DNA of 64,000 nt, from positions 930,001 to 994,000 of the forward strand of contig NW_026907680.1 in the NCBI RefSeq assembly GCF_028389875.1, in the 5' to 3' direction. Positions 35,581-46,790 of the stretch are shown one piece after another. Below the pieces are notes generated by a model that did no database searches, was not told the DNA's origin, and saw only the letters and a program-made list of their open reading frames with translations. Position 1 is the stretch's first letter. Every line of letters begins with the position of its first letter. The stretch is from Rhea pennata. Taxonomy: Eukaryota > Chordata > Aves > Rheiformes > Rheidae. The translations under genes were made by a program, and so were the position numbers.

Positions 35581-36087
35581 GCCTTGCAGACTGGCCTGTG
35601 GCTTCAGCATCCCTGCATGAAACCAGAGTGGATACACCTGCGTGGGCTCATCCCAGGAACTTCGGGGAACATCCCGAAGTTCCTGCTGCCTCGCCAGAGC
35701 GTGCCCAGAAATGGCTTTTTTCTCTTTTTTTCTCCTGGGGGCGAGCGGCCGCCGCCTGGCCAGAGCCTCTGGCTTCTCCGGAACGAGTCAAGCTCTGGGG
35801 CCGCCGGCCAAGCTGCGGTTCCCGTTGCAGTGACGGTCTCAAAGCTCGGGCAGCAGTGGAACGTCCCCGCTGCGGAACAACGCCTGCGCGAGCGTCTCAC
35901 CACGCCTGCACGTGCCGCCGTTCCCCTTCTGCGGAATTGGCTTTTGGGGGAAAACACTTGCCTTTGTTTCAAAGAGCAGGCCCTGCTTTTAAAGGGGGGG
36001 AAGCCATTGCAAATTCAGGCAAATCGAAAAGGGGGTTAGAAGTTGATGTGGTTTATTTTTTTAAACAGAGGGGTAAAACTGCGATAC
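35581..36087. other. Small GC-rich island with perfect hairpin
   Basis: GC-rich, CpG-containing sequence (including gcggccgc near 35747) between TMEM209 and the ERV. At 35654-35685 a perfect 13-bp inverted repeat (CAGGAACTTCGGG and its complement) surrounds a 6-nt loop. Overlapping open frames of up to 179 codons exist on the plus strand, but none resembles a known protein and no splice pattern is evident. It could be an orphan CpG island or relic promoter. Confidence 0.35.
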
Positions 36088-36641
36088 TGTTGTCCCAAAA
36101 TCTGGGTTCTGTTACCCGATGTGCAAGCAACCAATAGACACACAGGGTCGAGGTATTTGTTTATTTCATTTCTGCGCAGAGATGGGGGCTAGGTGGTAAA
36201 TCCACAAAGCTAGCACACCTCCTCCCCGTCCCATTCTTGATTTACACACGCTTTCCAGGGAGTATTTTATACAAATCTTTCTATTGGTTACAGTTTCGTT
36301 AACTCAGGTAATTGCTCTGCGCTTGTGCTTTCACATTCTTGTTAATTAGCATAGGAAGCGAAGAAGAGGCGGTAATATCATTATCATGTCATTTCCATCT
36401 CATTATTCATTTAGGGGTGTGAAATTTAGTATGTTAATAAGCCTTAATGAACCTAAGGTCACTTCTGGGATATTCTGCTGTTTTTGTCTTACCTACCCCT
36501 CGCAATCTTCACAGCGCTGTGGTTTCATGAAGGTTATTTAGCTGTAGCTGGTTATCCTTTGCAGTACTGTTTTTCTCTCTCCCTTGTCCTTGAGTCCTGT
36601 TAACTATTTGCAAGGTTTTTTCTCACAGTATTTCTCTAGCA
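36088..36641 (-). repeat. ERV 3' LTR
   Basis: 554 bp. In the element's orientation it begins TGCTAGAGAAATAC and ends GGGACAACA. CCAAT-type motifs (ctattggtt, caaccaatag) occur on both strands. It matches the other LTR along its full length. Confidence 0.92.
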
Positions 36642-36642
36642 A

Positions 36643-36656
36643 TTCCCCCCTCTGAG
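36643..36656 (-). other. ERV polypurine tract
   Basis: Minus-strand CTCAGAGGGGGGAA lies directly against the 3' LTR edge, the position used to prime plus-strand DNA. It fixes the direction of the element. Confidence 0.8.
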
Positions 36657-37090
36657 ACTTGTTAATATCACTTATCTAGCAAGTCTCATTTAAACAACTT
36701 CAATTATTCTTACATGGATGTTAAGTTAATTCTAAGTATTTCCCATGGCATGGGTAATCCAGGAGATTTGGGGAATAGAGAAGCAAATAGTAATATCTGA
36801 GTCACTTTTTCTGAAGGCCCGTATAAGCTACAAAATCAGGTTAGCTGTACCAATGAGCGTGCATAACAAAGTTAACAATGTCCTCATTTTCCATCTTAAC
36901 TCTATAGCAAACAAATTAAATTAAACAAATCAATATTCTTGTAAATCAGCTCTATCTATAATTAACAATACTATCAGAATGCAAAATAACACCTAGTAAC
37001 ACTTAAGAGCACTCTATTTCCATATAAAAGAGTTCAATTTTCCAAGTGCAGTTCATCACTTTTGTAACTTCTGTATTCTTCTCTTGGGAG

Positions 37091-38026
37091 CTATCTTGTG
37101 GGTGTGGCAGTCCACGAGTCATTCAAAGGTGCCTTCTGTATTCGGGAATAGTGGGTCCAGGAACTTATTCCCTCCACCTTTACTGCAGTAGGAGTTGTCA
37201 GAAGCACCAGGTAAGGTCCTTTCCACTTTTCTCTTAGTGGTTCTTCTTTCCATGTCCGAATATAAGCTAGATGCCCAGGCTTGAAGTCATGCACAGGGGA
37301 GTCCAATGGAAGGGGGGTACGTTGATTAAGGTACCTATGTAAAGATGTTAGTACCCGAGACAAAGACAATAAATACTCTCTCAACATTTCTTCCCCTCTT
37401 ACATGCATTTGATCACTTCGTCCCCCTATTTCATTAATTGGGTAAGGTTTCCCGTAAAGTGTTTCAAAAGGGCTTACTCCCTCTTTTATTCTCAGGGTTA
37501 TTCTTATTCTCATCAAGGCCATTGGTAATACATCTACCCATTTAAGATGGGTTTCCTGACACAGTCTTGAAATATGTCTTTTAAGTGTTTGGTTCATTCT
37601 TTCTACCTTACCGCTAGACTGGAGTCTGCATGGAGTGTGTAATTCCCATTTCATCTGTAAAAATCTGGATGTTCCTTGAACCACCTCTGAAATAAAATGA
37701 GGTCCATTATCTGAGGATATACCTTCAGGAATCACAAATCGAGGAACTATCTCTTTTAGTAAAATCTTAATTACCTCTTTTGCATGATTGGTGGAGCATG
37801 GGAAGGCTTCTGGCCAACCAGAAAATGTATCTACCAAAACAAGTAAATATTTAAACCGACCACATTTAGGCAATTCAGAGAAATCGATCTGCCAGTGTTC
37901 CCCTGGGGTTAATCCTCTTCTGAGATCTCCCATAGGTGGTTTCTTCTGAATTTTGGGATTAGTTGCACAACAGGTGGGGCATCTCCTTACAATAAGGTCA
38001 GCATTTGATAGCATCTTTGATCCCAC
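37091..38026 (-). pseudogene. pol: ERV integrase region
   Basis: An open stretch of 311 codons. It contains the end of the zinc-binding region (RRCPTCCATN), the catalytic aspartate in WQIDFSELP, the second aspartate in SSDNGPHF, the glutamate in SGKVERMN (D,D,E triad), and the C-terminal GPYLVLLTTPTAVKV domain with the WTHYSRIQKA tail typical of gammaretroviral integrases. Upstream zinc-finger sequence sits in another frame, so the protein is interrupted. Confidence 0.88.
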
Positions 38027-38183
38027 AGCGTATCTTTTTTACGCTGCTTATCATAGCATCTGCTCCCATGTGAGTTTCTTCATGCAGTCTCTTGAGGAGC
38101 ACTTCCATCATTTTGGCTGTAGTTAAAACTTGTCCATTTGGGGTGACTCACCACCCTTTAGCATTTTTTGTACATTCTAGCCT

Positions 38184-38687
38184 TTATGCCAACTGATTGT
38201 CTGAATATTCAGGAGGTCTCACCTGTATTTTTCTACTGGGTAATAAAGCCCCAATCACCTGTCCTGCTAGTGCTGCCTTTTTGGCTGCCATATCTGCTCT
38301 CCTGTTTCCTTGTGCCACTTCACTATTTCCCTTCTGGTGGGCTTTGCAATGCATTATAGCTACTTCTTTGGGTTCCACTGTTGCTTTGAACAATCTTAAT
38401 ATCTCTTGTCCATACTTGATATTACTTCCTCGAGAATTTAAGAGCCCTCATTCTTTCCAAATCGCTCCATGAGCGTGAACTACCCCAAAAGCATACTTTG
38501 AGTCAGTATCTATATTTACTCTTTGGCTCTTTCCGATTTCAAGGGCTCGTATAAGGGCAATGATTTCAGCCTCTTGTGCTGAGGTGTTTTGTGGCAATGG
38601 TTTAGCTTCTACTTCTTTCCATTGAGTCACTACTGCATATCCAGCCTTTCTCTCTCCATTCTGTACAAAGCTGCTACCCAGAGTCAA
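38184..38687 (-). pseudogene. pol: ERV RNase H region, two frame pieces
   Basis: Piece 38448-38687 carries VNIDTDSKYAFGVVHAHG and the active-site glutamate context SAQEAEIIALIRAL. Piece 38184-38393 carries HCKAHQKGNSEVAQGN with the RNase H histidine and the ADMAAKKAA helix. A frame break between and before them separates these from reverse transcriptase. Confidence 0.85.
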
Positions 38688-39510
38688 TGTGCGGGCCTCT
38701 TGTATTAATAAAGACGGTGGCTGCTATAGCCCGGAGGCAGGCCGGCCATCCTTTACTTACTTTGTCTAATTGTTTAGAAAGATATGCCACCGGTCTTTTC
38801 CGGCTCCCAAGCATTTGGGTCATTACTCCCGAGGCCACCTGCTGCCGCTCATGCACATACAATTGAAAGGGTTTAGCCATATCTGGGAGTCCCAGTGCTG
38901 GAGCTTCCGTCAATTTCTTTTTTATTTCATCGAAACTAGCACGGCATTCTGGGGTCCGCTCTAACCATTCTCCCGGACCCTTTAGGGCTGCGTATAAAGG
39001 TTTAGTTATCAGCCCAAAATTAGAGATCCATATACGGCAAAATCCTGCCATTCCCAAGAATCCTCTCAGCTGTCTTTTTGTGCGGGGTCCTGCAATTCGG
39101 CATATAGCCTCTTTTCTTTCCGCTCCTAGTGCACGTTCTCCTTTTGATATTTTAAATCCAAGATATTGGACTTCCTTCTTCGCAATCTGAGCCTTTTTCT
39201 TTGAAACACGATACCCGGCAAGTCCCAAACAATTGAACAGACTCACTGTCGCCTCTAAACATATTTGCTCTGAATCCACTCCACTCAAAATATCATCCAC
39301 ATACTGTAAAAGAGTGACATTTTTGTTACCTTCCTGCCATTGGGCTAGTTCTTTGGCCAAGATCTCACCAAACAGGATAGGGCTGTCCTTGAATCCTTGA
39401 GGAAGGACCGTCCAGCATAACTGCTCCATCCTCCTCGTAGTGGGACTTTCCCATTCAAAGGCGAAAATTGTCTGGCTTTGTTCCTCTATAGGAATACAGA
39501 AAAAAGGCAT
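38674..39510 (-). pseudogene. pol: ERV reverse transcriptase region
   Basis: 278 codons with TVLPQGFKDSP (template grip) and the polymerase active site QYVDDILSG, then the thumb and connection region (KPVAYLSKQLDKVSKGWP-like). The fingers segment with RVHQYPIKLEA and VLDLKDAFF is in the preceding frame at 39455-40132, so there is a frame shift near 39490. Confidence 0.9.
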
Positions 39511-40327
39511 CTTTTAAATCTAGCACTGTAAAACAACTGTTAGTCTCAGGCACCGAGGCTAAAAGAGTATATGGGTTTGGCACGCTTGGATGGATATCTT
39601 TTGTTATTTGGTTCACTGCCCTCAGGTCCTGGACCAGTCGATATTCTTGGGAGCACGGTTTCCTTACCGGCAGGATTGGTGTATTGAATTCAGACTGACA
39701 CTCTCTAAGCAAGCCATATTGCAAGAAGGCATTAATTAGGGGTTCCAATCCTCTACGTGCTTCTAGCTTGATAGGGTACTGATGCACCCTAACTGGCTTC
39801 GCTCCTGGTTGCAGCTCTATTTTGACCGGAGTCGCGTTTTTTGCTTTGCCTGGCTTTGTTGAGGCCCAAACCAAGGGAATCACCGCATCCAATACACTTG
39901 AAGGGATACTTGCACTGTTATCGTCTGGAGCCGATCCCATCAAAAGGCAGATTTGTGCTCTCCATGCCAATTCTGGAGGGCTGTGGAGCTGCACGGAACT
40001 CTCAGAAAAGGTCACCTGCGCATTCAGTTTGCATAGTAAATCCCGTCCTAATAAAGGGAGGGGACATTCTGGCATAGAGAGAAATTCATGAGTCAATTTA
40101 GTACCTCTAATCGTGCACTCCATTGGTTGCAAAAAATGGCCTCAAAGCTTTCCTTCCCATAGCCCCAACAATGGTGGTAGCAGTCTTACTTAAGGGTCCT
40201 TTACAACTAGTTATCATGAATGAGTGGCTCCACTATCTAATAAAAAATCTATAGTTTCATTCCCCAGCTTTACTGGAACCAGGGGATCAGCTGAGGAAAT
40301 TCTGATTTTCTCCCCCGGTCCCCTTCA
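39455..40327 (-). pseudogene. pro-pol: ERV protease and RT fingers
   Basis: Protease active-site sequence LLDSGATHS maps to about 40217-40243. It is followed at once by a TGA (40214-40216), so the protease frame is broken; the next open frame (39455-40132) holds the protease C-terminus (PLLGRDLLCKL) and the reverse transcriptase N-terminus. In-frame TGA 40325-40327 separates protease from gag without a frame change, the layout of a readthrough-type gag-pol boundary. Confidence 0.82.
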
Positions 40328-41744
40328 TTCCATATGTGACTCCTCTAACATAATTAGGTCGGTGCTTGCTGGGCTCTGTAGCTTTGTTATCCTTCTTCGA
40401 TTGGGACATTCATCTTTCCAGTGCCCTTCCTGTCTACAAACTGCACATTGATTTGGACCCAAAGCGGGTCTAGGGAGGCCTCCTCCTGGCCTCCCTCCCC
40501 TTCCACCTCTTCCTCCTCTGTTACCTCTCCTGCTTCCCCTGCCCCTGCCTTGGGATTCATTCCTCTGGACAGCTGCCAGGAGAAAAGCCTGCAGTTTCAT
40601 TTGATTTTGTGTTTCTCTTGTTCTCTTTTCATCTCGATTATTCTATACCTTATACGCTATTTCTATCAGCTGTGGAATAGACATTCCCCCAGCTCCATCT
40701 ACCTTCTGCAGCTTCTTTCTAATATCCTGAGCTGACTGGCCAATGAAGAGCATATTAAACAGCCTTTGATTCGCTTCCTCATTTGGATCCAGGTCTGTCC
40801 ATTTTCTGGCTCTTTCGCATAATCTTTCATAAAAGGCCAAGGGATTTTCTTCAGGCCCTTGCTTTACTTCATACAATTTTGACACAGTCTTTGGTTTCGG
40901 AACCCCGTACTGAACCTTATATAAAAATAGATATTGATACTGCTTCAATAGCTCCCTACCCTTGCTCCTATTTGGATCCCACTCTGGATCCTTTCTGGTG
41001 GGTAAATAGACCTCAGGTTCCCCCTTTCTGTCCCTTCTCTCACCCTCTTCTTTTGCCTTAGCAATTACCAGCCTCCTTTCTTCTCCCGTCAGGAAAGCAT
41101 TCAACAGCACCTGCACATCTCTCCAGTTAGGATTATGAGTTATCATAATAGTCTCCAAAAGCTGATTCAGCTTCTCAGGATTTTCCCTATATGATCCAAC
41201 AGACTGCTTCCAGTTTAGTAAATCCGAGGTTGTAAAAGGAACATGTACAAATACTGGCAGCCCTTCTGGTCCCACTGCTTGTCTCAAAGGAGCCTGTAGA
41301 ACAGGTTGTTTCCGTCTCCTAGTTCGGCCAGAAATAGGGCTGGACTCTTGGCTTTCTAGCGGGGGGGCCGATGCTTCAACTGCGGTGGAATCGTTTCCAC
41401 AAGAGGGGGGCACTGTCAGTAGTTGTACATCCTCCTGCTCCTCTCCATTCAGAATTTGTCTGTTAGCACAATACCTGCTCTCTTCCTTCTTTCCTACTGC
41501 AACCATTACAGATTCCTCCTTACTTATAGGTTCACATTCCCTCTGAATTTCTGCTTCCCTATATAGCGACAAAAGCCTCCACATAGGGTATTTCATCCCA
41601 CTTCCCCTTCCGGCAACAAAACAGCAGTAACTGTAATATAGTGTTATAGTTCAAGGTCCCATTTTTTGGCCATTGCTCATCACATTCCAGCTTATACATT
41701 GGCCACCATTGATTACAACATCTTTTCTTTCTTTTTTTTGTCAT
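40325..41744 (-). pseudogene. gag: ERV gag
   Basis: Three open pieces: matrix at 41559-41744 (MTKKRKKRCCNQWWPMYKLE), proline-rich region and capsid at 40643-41596 (VFVHVPFTTSDLLNWKQS; LKQYQYLFLYKVQYG; LAFYERLCERARKWTDLDP, close to the major homology region) and nucleocapsid at 40325-40600 with one zinc knuckle CAVCRQEGHWKDEC after an RG-rich stretch. Matrix and capsid are in different frames. A glycine after the first Met, needed for myristoylation, is absent from this start; the true start may lie elsewhere. Confidence 0.88.
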
Positions 41745-42197
41745 CCGATCTCCTCCAAAAATATTCTAGTGTTTCAAAATACAACCCAAAGGGATACAGG
41801 GAGGAATCGTGGATTGGCTTGATCCCATGTTAATTACCGAGAAATACCAACCTTATTACTTAGAAATAACTTTTTTCCCGTACCTTTGTGCGCACTCCGC
41901 TCTGACCCCTCTGGTCAATTTAAGGCAACCTTTGCCGAGCGTCTACGTGCGACGTAATTCAACATAGTCTTCCACGTAAGTAAGTAAATTTGATACTCAC
42001 CAATCCAAAGATTCACCCCCCTTTCGCCCTGGCACAAATATCTCTGGTCGGCGTTGCACCTTTGAGCCTCTTGTCATCCCAACTTCGGAGGGAGGTCAGA
42101 GGACTCCCCGATCAACAGGTCGGTGCATCCTGGAGCTCGATCCGATCCAGTCCGCTGTCGGGAACGGCAAGATGATCCAGGCAAGGCCTTCTGGCAA

Positions 42198-42215
42198 GTC
42201 CCATCTGGGTCGCCA
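42198..42215 (-). other. ERV primer-binding site
   Basis: Two bases inside the 5' LTR the minus strand reads TGGCGACCCAGATGGGAC. The TGGCGAC start suggests a tRNA ending GTCGCCA, such as arginine or serine; by memory the match to vertebrate tRNA-Arg is imperfect, so the primer is not assigned. Confidence 0.6.
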
Positions 42216-42218
42216 AAC

Positions 42219-42771
42219 TGTTGTCCCAAAATCTGGGTTCTGTTACCTGGTGTGCAAGCAACCAATAGACACAAAGGGTCGAGATATTTGTTGATTTCAT
42301 TTCTGCGCAGAGATGGGGGCTAGGTGGTAAATCCACAGAGCTAGCACACCTCCTCCCCCTCTCATTCTTTGTTTATACACGCTTTTCAAAGAGTACTTCA
42401 TGCAAGTTTTCCTATTGGTTACAGTTTCGTTAACTCAGGTAATTGCTCTGCGCTTGCGCTTTCACATTCTTGTTAATTAGCATAGGAAGTGAAGAAGAGG
42501 CGGTAACATCATTATCATGTCATTTCCATCTCATTATTCATTTAGGGGTGTGAAGTTTAATATGTTAATAAGCCTTAATGAACCTGAGGTCACGTCTGGG
42601 TTATTCTGCTGTGTTTGTCTTATCTACCCCTCGCAATCTTCAAAGCGTTGTGGTTTCATCAAGGTTACTTAGCCGGAGCTGGTTATCCTTTGCAGTACTG
42701 TTTTTCTCTCCCCCGTGTCCTTGAGTCTTGTTAACTATTTGCAAGGTTTTTCCCACAGTATTTCTCTAACA
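42219..42771 (-). repeat. ERV 5' LTR
   Basis: 553 bp, beginning TGTTAGAGAAATAC and ending GGGACAACA in element orientation. It is the partner of 36088-36641. It drives the element away from the CCDC81-like region and toward TMEM209 in antisense. Confidence 0.92.
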
Positions 42772-43894
42772 CCAACACCCCTGCTGCTTCCTCAGGCTGG
42801 TTGTGCCCTCCTAGGCACTAACAGCAGCCTTGTGGCCACTGGTGGCCTCTCAGGTCTTGAGGCCCAAGTGAGCTCACTAGCAGAAGCAGCAGCAAGGTTC
42901 CTCCTCCTGGCTTCCAGGTGGGTGGGGCTGGAATCACCTCCCTGTCAGCACTGACACCATTTTCCTGCTGCGAGGCTCCCGGGTGCACGGCACAAGTGCC
43001 CTCACACTCAGCATCAAAGCCTTGTGCCTGCCAGTGGCCATGCTGGGCTGCACTGGAGGGTTTTCCAGTGCATGAGGACTGAAGTAGGGGACACAGAACA
43101 GATCCAGGAGCAATGTGCTCAGTGCTAAGAGAACGTTGAAAACGCTACATGTCTGTAGCCGGAAGAGAATGGAAGGGAGCAGAGGGACTGCTTTGGCTAA
43201 AAGGCAGCGCCTGCCTGGAGCAAGACCACACGTGTGCTTCCATACAAAATGTTTAGGCAGCTCCACCAAGCTGCAGAAGAAAGGTTAGCCAGTTGGTTAC
43301 TCGCACGAGAAGGGACATGGACTTTACGGTGCCAGACAAGCTCCGTATCCCTGCAGGCTTGTTAGGGGGAAGTGCAGTGTGCCTGGCAGTTTTTGAAACC
43401 CCTTGGAGTTTAGGTTCAGCCTGCGGCAAGGATTTCTCACAGCCAGACCATTTAGTGGGAAACCATTACCGTGCTGTGTAAAGCAAATATTTTTCACCAG
43501 CTTTGCATAGTGTTTTGTGCCGGTCACATCCTTTCTGCTCAGAATATCACAATGCCTCTGTATTGTCTGGGAAAGTGGAGTCGTGGGGTACATGTGCATT
43601 TGCTGCAGATCCTTCAGTAGATGGATGGAGGCCAACACATGCACTTCCAACTTCACTTGCACCTGGGAGAGGGGAAAAAAAATCCAGTGTTAGTTTTACA
43701 GCACATGTAGCCCAAAGCATTTGTCGAAATAAATAGTACCTGGGAGTGGATGGTGCAAAAATGTAGAGAGATGTAAAGCCCTCAGAGGAACTCAAAATGA
43801 AAGGGGCCCACACAGAGGAAGACATTTGATTTTTTGTGTTTGATTATCACTCAACGGGCTCCTGAAAGAGAGTGAAGGAAATTCCACTGGATAT
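42772..43894 (-). other. Unassigned sequence with one exon-like ORF
   Basis: Only 43498-43662 has gene-like structure: on the minus strand, acceptor ctcccag and donor CTG|GTGAAA enclose exactly 55 codons (phase 0/0) containing HVLASIHLLKDLQQMHMYP. I do not recognise the family. No matching neighbouring exons could be placed with confidence. Confidence 0.35.
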
Positions 43895-44205
43895 CCCCGT
43901 CAAAGGGATGGGGCCGAACTCTTTTCACTAGTGCCACGCAACAGGACAAGAGGCAACGGGCACAAACTGAACCAGTGGAAGCTCCGCCTCAATATGAGGA
44001 GGAATTTCTTCCCTGTGAGAGTGACTGAGCACTGGGAGAGGTTTCCCAGAGACATTGTGGAGTCTCCTCCTCTGGGGAGATTCAGACCCTGCCCGGATGC
44101 AACCCTGTCTAACATGGTCTAGGTGACCCTGCTTGAGCGGGGAGGTAGGACTAGATGATCCCCTGAGGTCCCTTCCAACCTTACCCATTCTGTGATTCTG
44201 TGATA
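43895..44205 (+). mobile_element. CR1 LINE 3' end
   Basis: Same subfamily as 1245-1715: frame with VTEHWERFPRDIVESPP, then taggactagatgatcccc, ggtcccttccaacc and the tail attctgtgattctgtgat. 5'-truncated. Confidence 0.85.
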
Positions 44206-46339
44206 TGCACCACACGTTTTCAGAAAACCCACCGACCATATCTACTTACACCATTGGCCAACCTGGACCCCTCAGGTCTCTCTGTCTCCAAGCGTCCCAT
44301 CTTCTTTCACAGCTCAGAAAGGCAGTTTTATGGAGGACAAATCTTTTAGCCGCTTTCTGCTGAGCCTTCTCGATGGAGATGTATATGCATACACAAACAC
44401 ACACACGGGTACCACTTGCCCTGTCGAAACTTCCTTTTTTTCCAGGGAAGCTCCTCTACAGGACTATGTAAAACAACCAAGAAGACCCTCACTGTCTTCC
44501 TGCATCGAGCACAATCAGATAAAGTCTCAGAAGCCAATAAATGACACTGCTCCCAGTCAGCATGGGATGACATTCAAAAATGCTAGTGTTAGGCAAGAGG
44601 TTTGTGGACATGCCAGCAAGTGTTGAAAGCTGTAGAGAAACAAATCACAGTGCTGGGTGAGGAAAAGATCCTGGAGCAAAAAGGACCTCTCTGAGAGCTC
44701 TGTGCTTTGAAATAGGTCCTGTCACAAAGCAGGGACTCCAGAGGAACCAGTTTGCCCTCCTCCTCCGCCCATACCTTTCCTTTGTCAGAGCCTGGGAAGC
44801 ACACTGCATACACGAGTGGAAGGCCCACATCTCCAATGGATCTGAGGAGCTTTCCTTCTCTGACAATACCTATGCAGACTCTTCCTGTGCCCTTCTGCGA
44901 ATGGAGCCATTAGGAGCCACAGTCATCTCAGTGTGGCCGGGGACACTGGTGGGGAGTTCTTGTTTTCTTCTTGAAATTGTATGAGTAAAGAGAAAAGCAA
45001 GAACTCAGCCCGTCCAGGAGAGCTCCTGCTGAAGGTTGCAGCCCAGCATGCCAAGAGGCCCACTTTCCTTCTGAGACCATACTTGAAGACCAGGCTGAGA
45101 AATTGTGGGCTTTCGCTGAGGACTTTGGCTCCCCAGTATGACTTAAGGCCTTTGTGATGAGTTCCCGTGCCCTTTTCCGATCCAAATCATGCTCCATACG
45201 TGCCCCATACAGGCAGCTGACTCTCTGCTGCGACAATCGTGGTCTGGAGGAAAAAGCCAGCCCAAGATGTCTTTCTGCCTTGCTTGCTTCTGGTAGGGAT
45301 CAATCTTTTCAAACAAACCAAAACCAGAACCTCTCATTCCTCTCCATGTTATAGGCTCCCCAAATAAGAGCTACAGAAGGACCAAAGCACAGGGAATGGC
45401 TGGGCAATAAAGTGCCAGAGGGTATTTGCTGCAGGAGGAGTGAGGCCTGTTGGGGAGAAAATGACCACATCTGAACTTTGCATGCACCGGGGCAGGCTGT
45501 GAGCTAACAGCTCTTGGTCAGGAAGGAGAGGCAAGAGAGAGGTCGCTGAAAGCCGCATCTCCTTGCCCTGCAGAGGTGAGAAGAAGCCCAGCAGAAGTGC
45601 TTTGAAGAGGAAGAGAGAAGACAAGCAAGGAGCCGCATGTGACCCTGCCACAGGTTGACGGTGTGCTTTCAGCCCAAGGTGGGGGTGCGCTTCTAAAAGG
45701 ACCAAGCAGGCAAAGGCTTTGTGTCTCCTGCCTCTGGCTGAGGAAGCTCCCAGGCCTCAGGCTGCTGGAAGAAGACCCTGTTGGGGCAATCAGTGCATTC
45801 TTGGCTGTTCTGCACCTACTTGCTGCTGTTCCAGCCTGTGCTGAAACACCATGTGACTGGAGCCAGTGCTCTCTGCTCCTGCTCTGCAAAGCTGTTGGCC
45901 TAAGCCTCTTCACTCCCTCGGCATCCATGGCAAAGCCATCAAAGGACGCCAGCTTCGGATGAGATCAGTCTAATGCCTCGTGTTTCCCAGCACAGGAGCT
46001 CTGGCTTCCTCCGCTTGCTGCTTTGTTTGCAAGAGCAACCTCTTTTTGTCTCTCAGAGTCCTACCTTTGAAGGGCAGGCTTGTTCCATTTGTCTTCCCCT
46101 CAGGGATGGGAGGTGCAAGAGCAGAATCTGGCAGAAAATAGGACGCAAGCACAGAGCTGAGGAATGAGCCCAAAGACAGCAAAGGCCTCTTCTCCCACTG
46201 CGGGCTGCAGCTCTCGGAACCCTGGCCTCAAGTACTGCGTGAGCTGCAGTCTGCAAGCAGAACCTCCGTGTTTGTGGAGAAAATGGGCACAGGCATCTTG
46301 GATGTCTGCAGTCTTCTCCACGGGACTTGCCAGAGTTGA
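44206..46339. other. Unassigned sequence
   Basis: Open frames on the minus strand (for example 44928-45337, with RVSCLYGARMEHDLDRKRA) look exon-like, but I recognise no family. 45596-45862 and 46192-46290 are inverted copies of 63725-64000 and 63668-63735. Confidence 0.3.
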
Positions 46340-46790
46340 TGTACTGCTATGAAGATGGTTAGAAGGCTGGGTCATCTCTCTAAGGAGGAAAGGCTGTAAG
46401 GACTGTGCTTGTTTAGCCTCCAGAAGAGAAGCCTGAGAGGGGATCTTACCCATGTCTACAAATACCTCAAGGGAGGGTGTCAAGAGGATGGGAGCGGGCT
46501 CTTTTCTGTGGTGCCAAGTGCTAGGAGAAGAGGCAGTGCACACGAACAAGAACACAGGGAGCTCCACCTGACTCTGAGGAAAAACTTCTTTCTGGTGAGA
46601 GTGACCGAGCATTGGGACAGGTTGTCCAGAGAGGTAGTGGAGTTTCCTTCTCTGGAGACATTCAGAGGCTGCCTGGTGTGATCCTGTGCAGTGTGCTGTA
46701 GGTGACCCTGCTTGAGCAGGGGGGTTGGACGAGATGATCTCCAGAGGCCCCTTCCAACCTCCACCCTTCGATGATTCTGTGATGGGCGCT
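46340..46790 (+). mobile_element. CR1 LINE 3' end spanning the inverted-repeat edge
   Basis: A nearly collinear CR1 3' end: gtttagcctccagaagagaag, frame VTEHWDRLSREVVEFPSLE, gaccctgcttgagcagg, cttccaacctcc and tail gatgattctgtgatgg. Its last 105 bp are the partner of 20563-20663; the rest has no copy in the left arm. Confidence 0.85.

Larger units (their letters stand above)
36088..42771 (-). mobile_element. Gammaretrovirus-like ERV, env-less provirus
   Basis: A complete LTR-gag-pro-pol-LTR structure on the minus strand, about 6.7 kb. It has a PBS next to the right (5') LTR and a polypurine tract next to the left (3') LTR. Class features are a p30-type capsid, a single-knuckle nucleocapsid, a TGA between gag and protease in the same frame, and an integrase with a C-terminal GPY domain. 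Only about 430 bp lie between the end of pol and the polypurine tract, and they hold no env. Reading frames are broken at several points, so it is defective. The LTRs differ at about 42 of 554 positions by hand count (about 92% identical). The flanks (gatac on the left, ccaac on the right) give no clean target duplication. Confidence 0.92.

Noticed and set aside
36656..37090. Possible env remnant in the ERV
   Set aside because: Too short and without any envelope-like or signal-peptide stretch.
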